5,556 nucleotides of DNA from Acidobacteriaceae bacterium (GTDB lineage Bacteria; Acidobacteriota; Terriglobia; Terriglobales; Acidobacteriaceae). This document shows, in pieces, positions 1-5,181 of this stretch. The translations under genes were made by a program, and so were the position numbers. Location of the stretch: the NCBI GenBank assembly GCA_003140705.1, contig PLKU01000577.1:1-5556 (forward strand). The letters are read 5' to 3'. Each line of letters begins with the position of its first letter. Position 1 is the first letter of the stretch. Below the pieces are notes generated by a model. The model was not told the DNA's origin and searched no databases. It worked only from the letters and a program-made list of their open reading frames with translations.

Positions 1-21
1 TGGTTAGTGATTAGTGGTTAG
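1..21. repeat. Short heptamer tandem repeat at window edge (TGRTTAG x3)
   Basis: Three back-to-back 7-bp units are visible: TGGTTAG, TGATTAG, TGGTTAG, followed by TCG, where the pattern stops. The array touches the left end of the window, so its true length is unknown and it may continue outside. It lies in non-coding DNA beyond the 3' end of the 195-aa gene. Units of this kind occur in intergenic DNA of some Acidobacteriota genomes as far as I recall, which I cannot check here. No function is claimed. Confidence 0.6.
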
Positions 22-90
22 TCGTCCTTTTGCGGATTCCCAGACTTCAGGGTTGAGGGCTGGGATTCTGCATCTGCGGCCTAAGAATCA

Positions 91-110
91 GAAGAACAAA
101 GCGCTTCTTC
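91..110 (-). terminator. Possible weak hairpin terminator after the 195-aa gene
   Basis: A perfect 6-bp inverted repeat, GAAGAA (91-96) and TTCTTC (105-110), encloses an 8-base loop. It starts 3 bp past the stop codon of the minus-strand gene ending at 113. On the minus strand the stem is followed by TGATTCTTAG, which is only modestly T-rich. The stem is A/T-heavy and the tail is poor, so this is a candidate only; the gene may end by Rho-dependent termination. Confidence 0.25.
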
Positions 111-112
111 CG

Positions 113-700
113 CTAGCGATGGAAAAGCCGGTAGTAGATATTCCAGGCGGTGCTGTGCAACAGGCGCTGCTGCTCGGCTTTGAGGGCTGTGTAGGAACGC
201 TGCACGTAATCGTCGAACCCGGGTGGGAAGTCGATGAGAGAGCGGCGCTCACTAAAATCTCCCTTAGCCCACTTCGCCAGGACAGCTTTGTATCCCACGA
301 CGTGGGTAACAAACTCCAGCAGACACTGTGGCATCTCCTGCGCGACGATCAGATAAGCCTTCTCAATAATGATCTTTTCCCGAATATTGTTCAGGGGCAT
401 AAAGATCGTATTCAGCCATAAGATCCAGTCCTTCAACTCCTCTTCAGTGACGATGATGTTCTTCTCTTTGCCTTGCTTCTTGAGCATGGACTGATAGGCA
501 ATGTGGCCGGCTTGCGAGGCAACATACAGAGGGCCGCAAAACTCATTGAGGCGCTTGTCGACGAGGCGAAGCTTGTCTGCGCGCTGGGCCATCATGCGTG
601 TGCTGAGGAACGTTACCAGGTAGCCGGCGAATGCAAGAACCACCGTGAGGACCGCGGCGCCTTGCAGAGAGTTGGGAGCGAAGAAGTTGGACATGTCCAT
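113..700 (-). CDS. Membrane-anchored protein of unknown function (195 aa)
   Basis: I cannot name this protein. A single hydrophobic helix (about residues 14-33) is followed by a basic stretch (RMMAQRADKLRLVDKR, 35-50), so the rest is probably cytoplasmic by the positive-inside rule. The soluble part is helical and mixed-charge, with a patterned centre: DWILWLNTIFMPLN (91-104), a run of aliphatic residues with KA at 114-115, then MPQCLLEFVTHVVGY (123-137) and KWAKGDFSE (143-151). That pattern has the feel of a conserved but unnamed family with one N-terminal membrane segment. The ATG at 700 is chosen because GAGGAAAG (708-715) sits 7 nt upstream; a second ATG two codons in (694) is also possible. 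The gene follows the glutaminyl cyclase gene on the same strand after 90 bp, enough space for its own promoter. The reading frame looks intact and real; its role is unknown. Confidence 0.85.
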   Translation of the reverse strand: MDMSNFFAPNSLQGAAVLTVVLAFAGYLVTFLSTRMMAQRADKLRLVDKRLNEFCGPLYVASQAGHIAYQSMLKKQGKEKNIIVTEEELKDWILWLNTIFMPLNNIREKIIIEKAYLIVAQEMPQCLLEFVTHVVGYKAVLAKWAKGDFSERRSLIDFPPGFDDYVQRSYTALKAEQQRLLHSTAWNIYYRLFHR

Positions 701-707
701 TGCGCGT

Positions 708-715
708 CTTTCCTC
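708..715 (-). promoter_or_regulatory. Ribosome binding site of the 195-aa gene
   Basis: On the minus strand this reads GAGGAAAG, a strong Shine-Dalgarno match 7 nt before the ATG at 700. It supports that start over the in-frame ATG at 694. It is one of the clearest ribosome sites in the window, whereas the glutaminyl cyclase and permease genes have none that can be recognised. Confidence 0.65.
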
Positions 716-722
716 GCGAATG

Positions 723-728
723 AGTATA
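723..728 (-). promoter_or_regulatory. Possible -10 box for the 195-aa gene
   Basis: The minus strand reads TATACT here, five of six bases of the sigma-70 -10 consensus. Transcription would start near 716, giving a leader of about 16 nt that still contains the ribosome site. No good -35 hexamer lies 16-18 bp upstream (the sequence there is near AGTGCG), so only the -10 element supports the call. Confidence 0.3.
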
Positions 729-742
729 CGCGGGAAAATGAT

Positions 743-763
743 TGCCGCACTGTGATCGCGGCA
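743..763 (-). terminator. Possible weak terminator after the glutaminyl cyclase gene
   Basis: TGCCGC (743-748) and GCGGCA (758-763) form a perfect 6-bp, GC-rich stem with a 9-base loop. It lies 28 bp beyond the cyclase stop codon. On the minus strand the stem is followed by ATCATTTTCCC, with only four consecutive T. The stem could end transcription of the cyclase unit, or it could be an operator for the gene that starts at 700, since it overlaps the region upstream of the possible -10 box. The sequence does not separate these options. Confidence 0.3.
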
Positions 764-790
764 CTTCCAAGTGAGTGTTGTTCCGGATCG

Positions 791-1588
791 CTACTTGGAA
801 TGTGGGACGGGCGTCGGTTTGGCCTTTTCGAAAATCACACGGATCTCGAAGAGCTTGGGCCATAGCTTGCCGGTGACGAAGAGGCGGTCGTGCACACCAT
901 CGTAGGCAATGCCGTTTAAGACGGCTTCGGCGTTGGTGCGCTCGGTCTGGGGCAGGAGGCCGGTAAGGTCGATGAAGGCGAGCACCGTGCCGCTGGCGGG
1001 GGCGATGCGAGCGATGCGATCCGAGTGCCAGACGTTGGCGTAGATTTCGCCGTGAACAAATTCGAGCTCGTTCAATTGCGTAACGGGCTTTCCATGGTCC
1101 TTGACAGTGACGCGGCGTACGACCTTGAACGTTGTTGGATCGAGGAAGCGAAGAGTCGCTGTCCCATCGCTGAGGATGAGGTTCTTGTCGTTGGAAGTCA
1201 GCCCCCAGCCTTCACCTTCATAGGGAAGAGTGCGCAGGAAATGGAAGGTGGCGCGGTCATAGACGAGGGCAATGTGGTTTTGCCACGTGAGCTGAATCAG
1301 AGTGCTGCCCCAGGGCGCAAGCCCTTCGGCGAAGTATTTGGAAGGCACGTCCTTGAGTTGCAGGATGCGGCCGGTCTCGAGGTCTTCCATGCGCAGCGAG
1401 GATTGGCCATTGAGGCCGGTGCTTTCGTAGAGATGTCCGTCGAGATAGAAGAGGCCTTGAGTGTAGGCTTGCCGATCGTGCGGGTAGGTATGAACGACCT
1501 GGTAGGTGTCGGCTGCGATGGCGGGCGGAAGCAGTCCGGCGCAAAGGGACACGAGGGCGAGTGTGCGAAGCAAGCGAGAAAAAGTCAT
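791..1588 (-). CDS. Secreted glutaminyl-peptide cyclotransferase (plant-type glutamine cyclotransferase)
   Basis: The enzyme converts N-terminal glutamine of peptides or proteins to pyroglutamate with release of ammonia, outside the cytoplasm. A Sec signal peptide is clear: MTFSRLLRTL, a hydrophobic core, then cleavage probably after AIA (residue 25). The mature part, about 240 aa, matches the five-bladed beta-propeller family known from papaya and Xanthomonas. Family motifs run in order: YTQGL (42-46), YESTG (54-58), FAEGLA (86-91), LTWQN (100-104), EGWGL (126-130), LSDGTATL (139-146), LNELEF (172-177), NVWHSD (185-190), NGIAYD (225-230), FVTGKLWP (237-244). As I recall the papaya structure, pocket residues Gln24, Glu69, Trp83, Trp110, Asn155, Trp169 and Lys225 align with Q44, E88, W102, W128, N173, W187 and K241, so an active enzyme is expected. 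The gene starts 15 bp after the lipoprotein gene, in the same frame, with no recognisable Shine-Dalgarno; translation may be coupled. The signal peptide fixes the start. Confidence 0.93.
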   Translation of the reverse strand: MTFSRLLRTLALVSLCAGLLPPAIAADTYQVVHTYPHDRQAYTQGLFYLDGHLYESTGLNGQSSLRMEDLETGRILQLKDVPSKYFAEGLAPWGSTLIQLTWQNHIALVYDRATFHFLRTLPYEGEGWGLTSNDKNLILSDGTATLRFLDPTTFKVVRRVTVKDHGKPVTQLNELEFVHGEIYANVWHSDRIARIAPASGTVLAFIDLTGLLPQTERTNAEAVLNGIAYDGVHDRLFVTGKLWPKLFEIRVIFEKAKPTPVPHSK

Positions 1589-1603
1589 CGTGTGTTTGAT
1601 GCT

Positions 1604-2308
1604 CTAATTCACGTCGTTGGCAGTGAAGACATCGACGGGAGGATTGCTGGTGAGCTGGCTATCGAGAATGAGCACAGTGCGGACTTCGCCACCGGTGAGA
1701 CTGATTGGTTGAGAGGTATAGCTGGGCTTGATGACACCGGTCGGTGTGATGACCAGGGCGGCGGTCTCGGAGATGATGTTGATGTAGGTGGGAGTGCCTC
1801 CAACCGGCAGTGCAGTAATCAGGGGAATGGCGTTGGCGATGGTCGTTCCGCCGGGGATCATGTAGACGTCAACCGGCCCGGTATTGATGGCCTGGTTAAG
1901 AAAGCGGTAGGCGGAATGGCCAGTGGCCGCGGCAACCTGCTGGTCCTGGAGCACTCCGAGTGCGAAGCCATTGGGTGCGGCCGGATTGTCGGTTAGAAAG
2001 ACGGAACTCTGGCTGCCGGCGGCGAGCGGAACATCGCTGATCTGGGCCAGCAAGCCGCCGGTGGCCTGGCTTACGGTGACCAAGGCGGCGGTGGTGGCGG
2101 GAACAGCACCATAGGCCGAGATGGTCCCCTGCGCTATGTTGCCGGCAATCTGTGTGCCTTCTGCCGCGACATTCACGGCAGGGGCAGCGTACGAAGCATC
2201 AATGACGCGGATCAGCGCTGGCTGCTTGTACGTGGGGACGTTCTCACAGGCGGTGAGGAACAGCGCAAATGCCAGCGCGGCGACAGTGGCCGCGAACAGG
2301 CGGGGCAT
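1604..2308 (-). CDS. DUF4397-domain lipoprotein
   Basis: This is an exported lipoprotein, 234 aa from the chosen start. MPRLFAATV, a hydrophobic core and the lipobox LTAC place the lipidated cysteine at residue 21, and the +2 residue is Glu. The mature protein has the DUF4397 pattern: ALIRVIDASYAAPAVNV near its start, a middle part rich in Ala, Gly, Ser and Thr, then SAYRFLNQAINTGPVDVYMI, a second repeat of the fold, and a C-terminal VRTVLILDSQ segment. Such proteins are predicted beta-sandwich envelope proteins with no known activity. The frame stays open to an ATG at 2371, which would add 21 residues. I prefer 2308 because it gives a standard 20-residue signal peptide and the added stretch looks non-coding; neither start has a good ribosome site. 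The glutaminyl cyclase gene follows after 15 bp, so the pair is probably co-transcribed and both products act outside the cytoplasm. The mature N terminus is Cys, so the lipoprotein is not itself an obvious cyclase substrate. Confidence 0.85.
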   Translation of the reverse strand: MPRLFAATVAALAFALFLTACENVPTYKQPALIRVIDASYAAPAVNVAAEGTQIAGNIAQGTISAYGAVPATTAALVTVSQATGGLLAQISDVPLAAGSQSSVFLTDNPAAPNGFALGVLQDQQVAAATGHSAYRFLNQAINTGPVDVYMIPGGTTIANAIPLITALPVGGTPTYINIISETAALVITPTGVIKPSYTSQPISLTGGEVRTVLILDSQLTSNPPVDVFTANDVN

Positions 2309-2513
2309 GGTCAACCGCGATGCGCCGTTCGTCCTGACACCGTATCTAGAGCTATAGCAGCTTGTCTTCATCGCGCATTCTTATCAAGTGCGGGAAACGC
2401 CTTGCACCCATAGTACAGGGGAGGGAAGGGATGTGTTCACGGTTTTTCAGCGGGGCTGGAGGCCCGGGAGCGGAGCATCAGAGCGAGGATCTGCAAGAGA
2501 GGGTTCTGCAGGT

Positions 2514-2828
2514 TCAGAGCCCGCCATGGAAGCGGCCAAAGCTGCGGGCGAGCATGATCGATACGAACAGAAGCCCAGCGCCGAGAGTGAGGACATGAGC
2601 AGTGTTGAGCAGGCTGAAGCTGCCGACGCGGCAAACGAGGAGGTAGGCGACGGCAAGGTTGAAAAAGCCCCATGCGACGTTGATTGTCGAGGAAGACAGA
2701 CCTTGCCCAGGGGGTTTTGCGAAAGGGCTCTGGAACGGTCTGCCCGAGATTCCGTTGGTTACATGGGGTACGGCGTTGGCGAGGAATGCGCCGGCGAAGA
2801 AGTACGAAACGTAGTGGTACCAGGTCAT
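2514..2828 (-). CDS. Small three-helix membrane protein of unknown function (104 aa)
   Basis: A short integral membrane protein that I recognise only as a conserved hypothetical type. Helix 1 spans about residues 4-20. It is followed by a distinctive polar loop (21-49) rich in Gly, Pro and Ser: PHVTNGISGRPFQSPFAKPP, then GQGLSSSTIN. Helix 2 is about 50-66 and helix 3 about 75-94, with a basic tail. The regular loop suggests a conserved functional site rather than a random hydrophobic frame. The start at 2828 is supported by CGGAG at 2834-2838, 5 nt upstream. The gene begins 39 bp after the purine permease stop on the same strand, which suggests co-transcription. Whether it works with the permease is unknown. 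No signal peptide cleavage site or catalytic motif is visible. Confidence 0.85.
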   Translation of the reverse strand: MTWYHYVSYFFAGAFLANAVPHVTNGISGRPFQSPFAKPPGQGLSSSTINVAWGFFNLAVAYLLVCRVGSFSLLNTAHVLTLGAGLLFVSIMLARSFGRFHGGL

Positions 2829-2867
2829 GTTTGCTCCGTAGTGGTTGCCGGCGCTGCCTAAGGTATT

Positions 2868-4175
2868 CTAGCTTGCGCCCAGGTAGATGAAGCGGGCGAG
2901 GAAAAGGACGGCGAGGGTGTAGAGAAGCCAGTCCTGACGGCGAAACTTGCCGGTAGCGATGTTGAGGATGGCCCAGGAGATGATGCCGAAGCCAAGGCCG
3001 TTGGCGATGGAGTAGGTGAGCGGAATAAGGATCAAGGTCAGGAATGACGGGACGGCGACGAGCGGGTCAGTCCAGCGAATCTCCGTGATGGTTGCCAGCA
3101 TGAGCGAGCCCACAAGGATGAGCGCAGGGGCGGTGGCGGCGGAGGGAACGATGCCGACAAAAGGAGCTGCGCCGATGGCTCCGAGGAAAAGCAAGCCGGT
3201 CACGATGGCAGTGACGCCGCTGCGGCCTCCGGCGGCGACTCCGGCTGTGGATTCGACGTAGCTCGTCACGGTGGAGGTTCCCGTCAACGAGCCAAAGATG
3301 GTGGCGGTTGCGTCGGCGAAGAGAATTCGATCGAGGCGAGGAATTGAATGGTCGGCGGCGATGAGCCCGGCCCGCTTGGTGACTGCGACGAGAGTTCCGA
3401 GGTTGTCAAAGAGATCGACAAAGAAGAAGACAAAGACGATTTCAAGCAGGCCCTTGTTGAAGGCGCCGCGAATGTCGAGCTTGAAGGCGGTGGCGGCGAG
3501 CGCCTGAAAGCCCCCGACAGCGGGGGTCCAATGCACGAGACCGAGTGCCCAGGCGACGCCAGTGACGGTGAGGACGCCGATAAGGATGGAGCCGCGAACT
3601 TTTTTCACTTCGAGAGCGACCATGAGAATAAGGCCGAAGAATGCGAGCGCTGGTGTGGGGTTGCGGATGTTGCCCAGGCCGACGAGGGTCGCCGGGTCGC
3701 CAACCACCAATCCTGCGTTGCGAAAGCCAATGAATGCGATAAAAAGGCCGATGCCGCTGGCGACGGCGGCGTAAAGCTCATGAGGGATGGAGCGAAGGAT
3801 CATCTGGCGAATGCCGGCGGCGGTAAGGGCGAGGAAGATGACCCCGGAAAGAAAGACAGCGCCGAGGGCCGTTTGCCAGGGGATGTGCATCTTGAGGCAG
3901 ACGGTATAGGTAAAGTAGGCGTTGAGCCCCATGCCGGGGGCGAGCGCGATGGGATAGCGGGCGACGATGCCCATGAGGATGGAGCCGAAGGCTGCGGAGA
4001 GGCAGGTTGCAGCGGTCACGGCGGCCAGGGGCAATCCTGCAGCCGACAAGATGGATGGATTGACCAGGACGATATACGCCATGGTCAGGAAGGTTGTGAC
4101 ACCGGCGAGGACCTCAGTCCGCCAGTTGGTTCCCAGGCGGGCAAACTCAAAGTATGTTTCCAGGTATTTGCGCAT
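2868..4175 (-). CDS. NCS2-family purine permease (AzgA/PbuG-like, adenine/guanine/hypoxanthine)
   Basis: An inner-membrane, cation-coupled importer of purine bases (adenine, guanine or hypoxanthine; the substrate is inferred from the subgroup). At 435 aa it has the usual length. Signatures appear in order: TTFLTMAYIVLVNPSIL (27-43), LAPGMGLNAYFTY (78-90), SGIGLFIAFIGFRNAGLV (140-157), FFVDLFDNLGTLVAV (251-265), and GTSTVTSYVESTAGVAAGG (299-317) followed by RSGVTA. The acidic residues in VDLFDN and the YVES segment lie in the half-helices that bind substrate in this fold. These features place it in the AzgA-like branch rather than the UraA/XanQ branch. The ATG at 4175 is the only sensible start: an in-frame TAA (4188-4190) lies four codons upstream and the N terminus fits the family. 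No Shine-Dalgarno is visible; instead the leader is full of inverted repeats. The small membrane protein follows after 39 bp. Confidence 0.95.
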   Translation of the reverse strand: MRKYLETYFEFARLGTNWRTEVLAGVTTFLTMAYIVLVNPSILSAAGLPLAAVTAATCLSAAFGSILMGIVARYPIALAPGMGLNAYFTYTVCLKMHIPWQTALGAVFLSGVIFLALTAAGIRQMILRSIPHELYAAVASGIGLFIAFIGFRNAGLVVGDPATLVGLGNIRNPTPALAFFGLILMVALEVKKVRGSILIGVLTVTGVAWALGLVHWTPAVGGFQALAATAFKLDIRGAFNKGLLEIVFVFFFVDLFDNLGTLVAVTKRAGLIAADHSIPRLDRILFADATATIFGSLTGTSTVTSYVESTAGVAAGGRSGVTAIVTGLLFLGAIGAAPFVGIVPSAATAPALILVGSLMLATITEIRWTDPLVAVPSFLTLILIPLTYSIANGLGFGIISWAILNIATGKFRRQDWLLYTLAVLFLARFIYLGAS

Positions 4176-4181
4176 AGGCGG

Positions 4182-4294
4182 GTGCTTTTAGAAGAGCACA
4201 CAGTTGCGGGAACGCAAAGTGATTTCCACCTTTGGCGGGCCAGATGCAACTGCAAGGCGCATCGTTGCGGTTCCTCCGCAGCCGGTGTGGGAAA
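4182..4294 (-). promoter_or_regulatory. Candidate structured leader of the purine permease
   Basis: On the minus strand, if transcribed, this could fold as follows. A closing arm pairs TTTC (4294-4291) with GAAA (4226-4223), CACC (4287-4284) with GGTG (4230-4227) and GGC (4283-4281) with GCC (4236-4234), with small bulges CCA and AAA. Inside are two hairpins, TGCGG/CCGCA (4280-4276, 4270-4266) with loop AGGAA, and GATGC/GCATC (4263-4259, 4247-4243) with an 11-nt loop. Downstream are TTGCG/CGCAA (4217-4213 and 4208-4204 on plus coordinates) with a TTCC loop, and GTGCT/AGCAC (4199-4195, 4186-4182) ending 6 nt before the ATG. It does not match the purine riboswitch core sequences I know. All pairs are seen directly; the fold and any regulatory role are inference, and short GC-rich stems arise by chance. 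Confidence 0.3.
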
Positions 4295-4317
4295 ACCAAT
4301 CTCACAACCTGAGAGAC

Positions 4318-4323
4318 TATAAG
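4318..4323 (+). promoter_or_regulatory. Possible -10 box for the hydrolase gene
   Basis: TATAAG matches five of six bases of the sigma-70 -10 consensus and lies at a useful distance from the gene: transcription would start near 4330, giving a leader of about 23 nt with the ribosome site inside. The bases at -35 (ACCAAT, 4295-4300) do not match the consensus, so an activator or a different sigma factor would be needed if this is real. Confidence 0.35.
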
Positions 4324-4338
4324 GGCATCCATTGAGGC

Positions 4339-4344
4339 AAGGAG
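4339..4344 (+). promoter_or_regulatory. Ribosome binding site of the hydrolase gene
   Basis: AAGGAG lies 8 nt before the ATG at 4353. It decides the start: the frame could be opened at a TTG at 4332, seven codons earlier, but that codon lies upstream of the ribosome site, and the family's proteins begin close to the [10 protein letters not shown] seen from 4353. Confidence 0.8.
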
Positions 4345-4352
4345 ATCTTCAT

Positions 4353-5174
4353 ATGCCCCTGATCACGACAAAGGACGGAACCGAGATTTATTACAAGGAC
4401 TGGGGCACAGGTCAGCCTGTCGTCTTCAGCCATGGCTGGCCACTGAACGCGGACGCGTTCGAGGACCAGATGGTGTTTCTGGCTTCGCACGGCTTTCGAA
4501 CGATTGCGCATGACCGGCGCGGTCACGGACGTTCAAGCCAGCCCTGGAATGGAAACGACATGGACAGCTACGCCGACGATCTTGCGGAATTGACCGGAGC
4601 GCTAGATCTGAAGGCCGCGGTCCATGTGGGTCACTCGACCGGTGGGGGCGAGGTTGCGCGATACATTGGGCGGCACGGGACGGGACGCGTGGCCAAGGCG
4701 GTGCTGATTGGGGCGGTTCCTCCGCAGATGCTGAAGACCGCGAGCAATCCGGGCGGATTGCCGATGGATGTTTTCGACGGGATTCGAGCTGGGGTCCTGG
4801 CGGACCGATCATCGTTCTTCAAGGACCTGAGCGGGCCGTTCTACGGAGCGAACCGGCCGGGGTCAAAGAATCTGCAAGGATTCCGGGACTCGTTCTGGCT
4901 GCAAGGAATGCAGGCGGGATTCAAGAACGTGCTGGACTGCATCAAGGCATTCTCGGAGACGGACTTTACTGAAGACCTGAAGAAGATCGATGTGCCGACG
5001 CTGATTCTGCACGGCGACGATGACCAGATCGTGCCCATCAACGATTCCGCTCTGCTGTCGGCGGCGCTGGTGAAGGGATCCACGCTGAAGGTGATTCCGG
5101 GTGCGCCGCACGGCATGTGCTCTACGCTCAAGGACGAGGTGAATGCGGAGTTGCTGGAATTCATCCGGGGATAG
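4353..5174 (+). CDS. Alpha/beta hydrolase, non-haem chloroperoxidase / arylesterase family
   Basis: A cytoplasmic serine hydrolase of 273 aa, the normal size of the cofactor-free haloperoxidase/perhydrolase group. These enzymes hydrolyse esters and, with peracid-forming activity, can oxidise halides. Visible elements: oxyanion-hole segment SHGWPL (26-31), HDRRGHGRS (53-61), nucleophile elbow GHSTGG with Ser95, acid Asp224 in HGDDDQIVP (220-228) and His253 in APHG (251-254). The triad is complete and its spacing matches Pseudomonas fluorescens arylesterase (Ser94, Asp222, His251) to within one or two residues. The residue after the oxyanion Trp is Pro30; Pro here is typical of family members with good perhydrolase activity, while the arylesterase has Leu. 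No signal peptide. The gene is divergent from the purine permease and convergent with hemB, with only 7 bp to the hemB stop, so it is probably monocistronic. The natural substrate cannot be read from the sequence. Confidence 0.93.
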   Translation: MPLITTKDGTEIYYKDWGTGQPVVFSHGWPLNADAFEDQMVFLASHGFRTIAHDRRGHGRSSQPWNGNDMDSYADDLAELTGALDLKAAVHVGHSTGGGEVARYIGRHGTGRVAKAVLIGAVPPQMLKTASNPGGLPMDVFDGIRAGVLADRSSFFKDLSGPFYGANRPGSKNLQGFRDSFWLQGMQAGFKNVLDCIKAFSETDFTEDLKKIDVPTLILHGDDDQIVPINDSALLSAALVKGSTLKVIPGAPHGMCSTLKDEVNAELLEFIRG

Positions 5175-5181
5175 ATGACGC

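Noticed and set aside
38..65. Inverted repeat TCCCAG (38-43) / CTGGGA (60-65) downstream of the 195-aa gene
   Set aside because: The loop is 16 bases and no T-run follows on either strand, so it does not look like a terminator and no other role is evident.
14..421. Plus-strand open frame of 135 codons opposite the 195-aa gene
   Set aside because: No ribosome site or motif, it starts inside the heptamer repeat, and the minus-strand gene has better start context and a credible membrane helix.
1025..1996. Plus-strand open frame of 323 codons opposite the cyclase and lipoprotein genes
   Set aside because: It spans two genes that have strong family evidence on the other strand, has a Gly/Glu/Asp-rich composition typical of an antisense shadow, and shows no recognisable domain.
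2309..2371. Longer N terminus for the DUF4397 lipoprotein from the ATG at 2371
   Set aside because: It would place the lipobox cysteine at residue 42 after a polar, oddly coded 21-residue extension. The ATG at 2308 gives a standard signal peptide. It is not excluded, since neither start has a good ribosome site.
2372..2513. Promoter (TGAACA, 18 bp, TACTAT on the minus strand) and a GGGC/GCCC hairpin in the spacer before the lipoprotein
   Set aside because: Both hexamers match only four of six consensus bases, and the hairpin has a 4-bp stem with no following T-run on the minus strand. Neither is better than chance in a GC-rich spacer.
2388..2861. Plus-strand open frame of 157 codons across 2388-2861
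   Set aside because: It overlaps the 104-aa membrane protein antisense, and the product is low complexity with no recognisable domain. The membrane protein has helices, an ordered loop and a ribosome site.
4221..4294. Known purine riboswitch upstream of the purine permease
   Set aside because: The three-way shape is suggestive, but the conserved junction bases I know for that class are not present, so naming it a purine riboswitch is not justified.
3348..4322. Plus-strand open frame of 324 codons opposite the purine permease
   Set aside because: It lies antisense to a clear NCS2 permease and its product is a low-complexity run of Gly, Asp, Glu and Lys, as expected from the reverse strand of hydrophobic GC-rich codons. 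No motif or ribosome site supports it.
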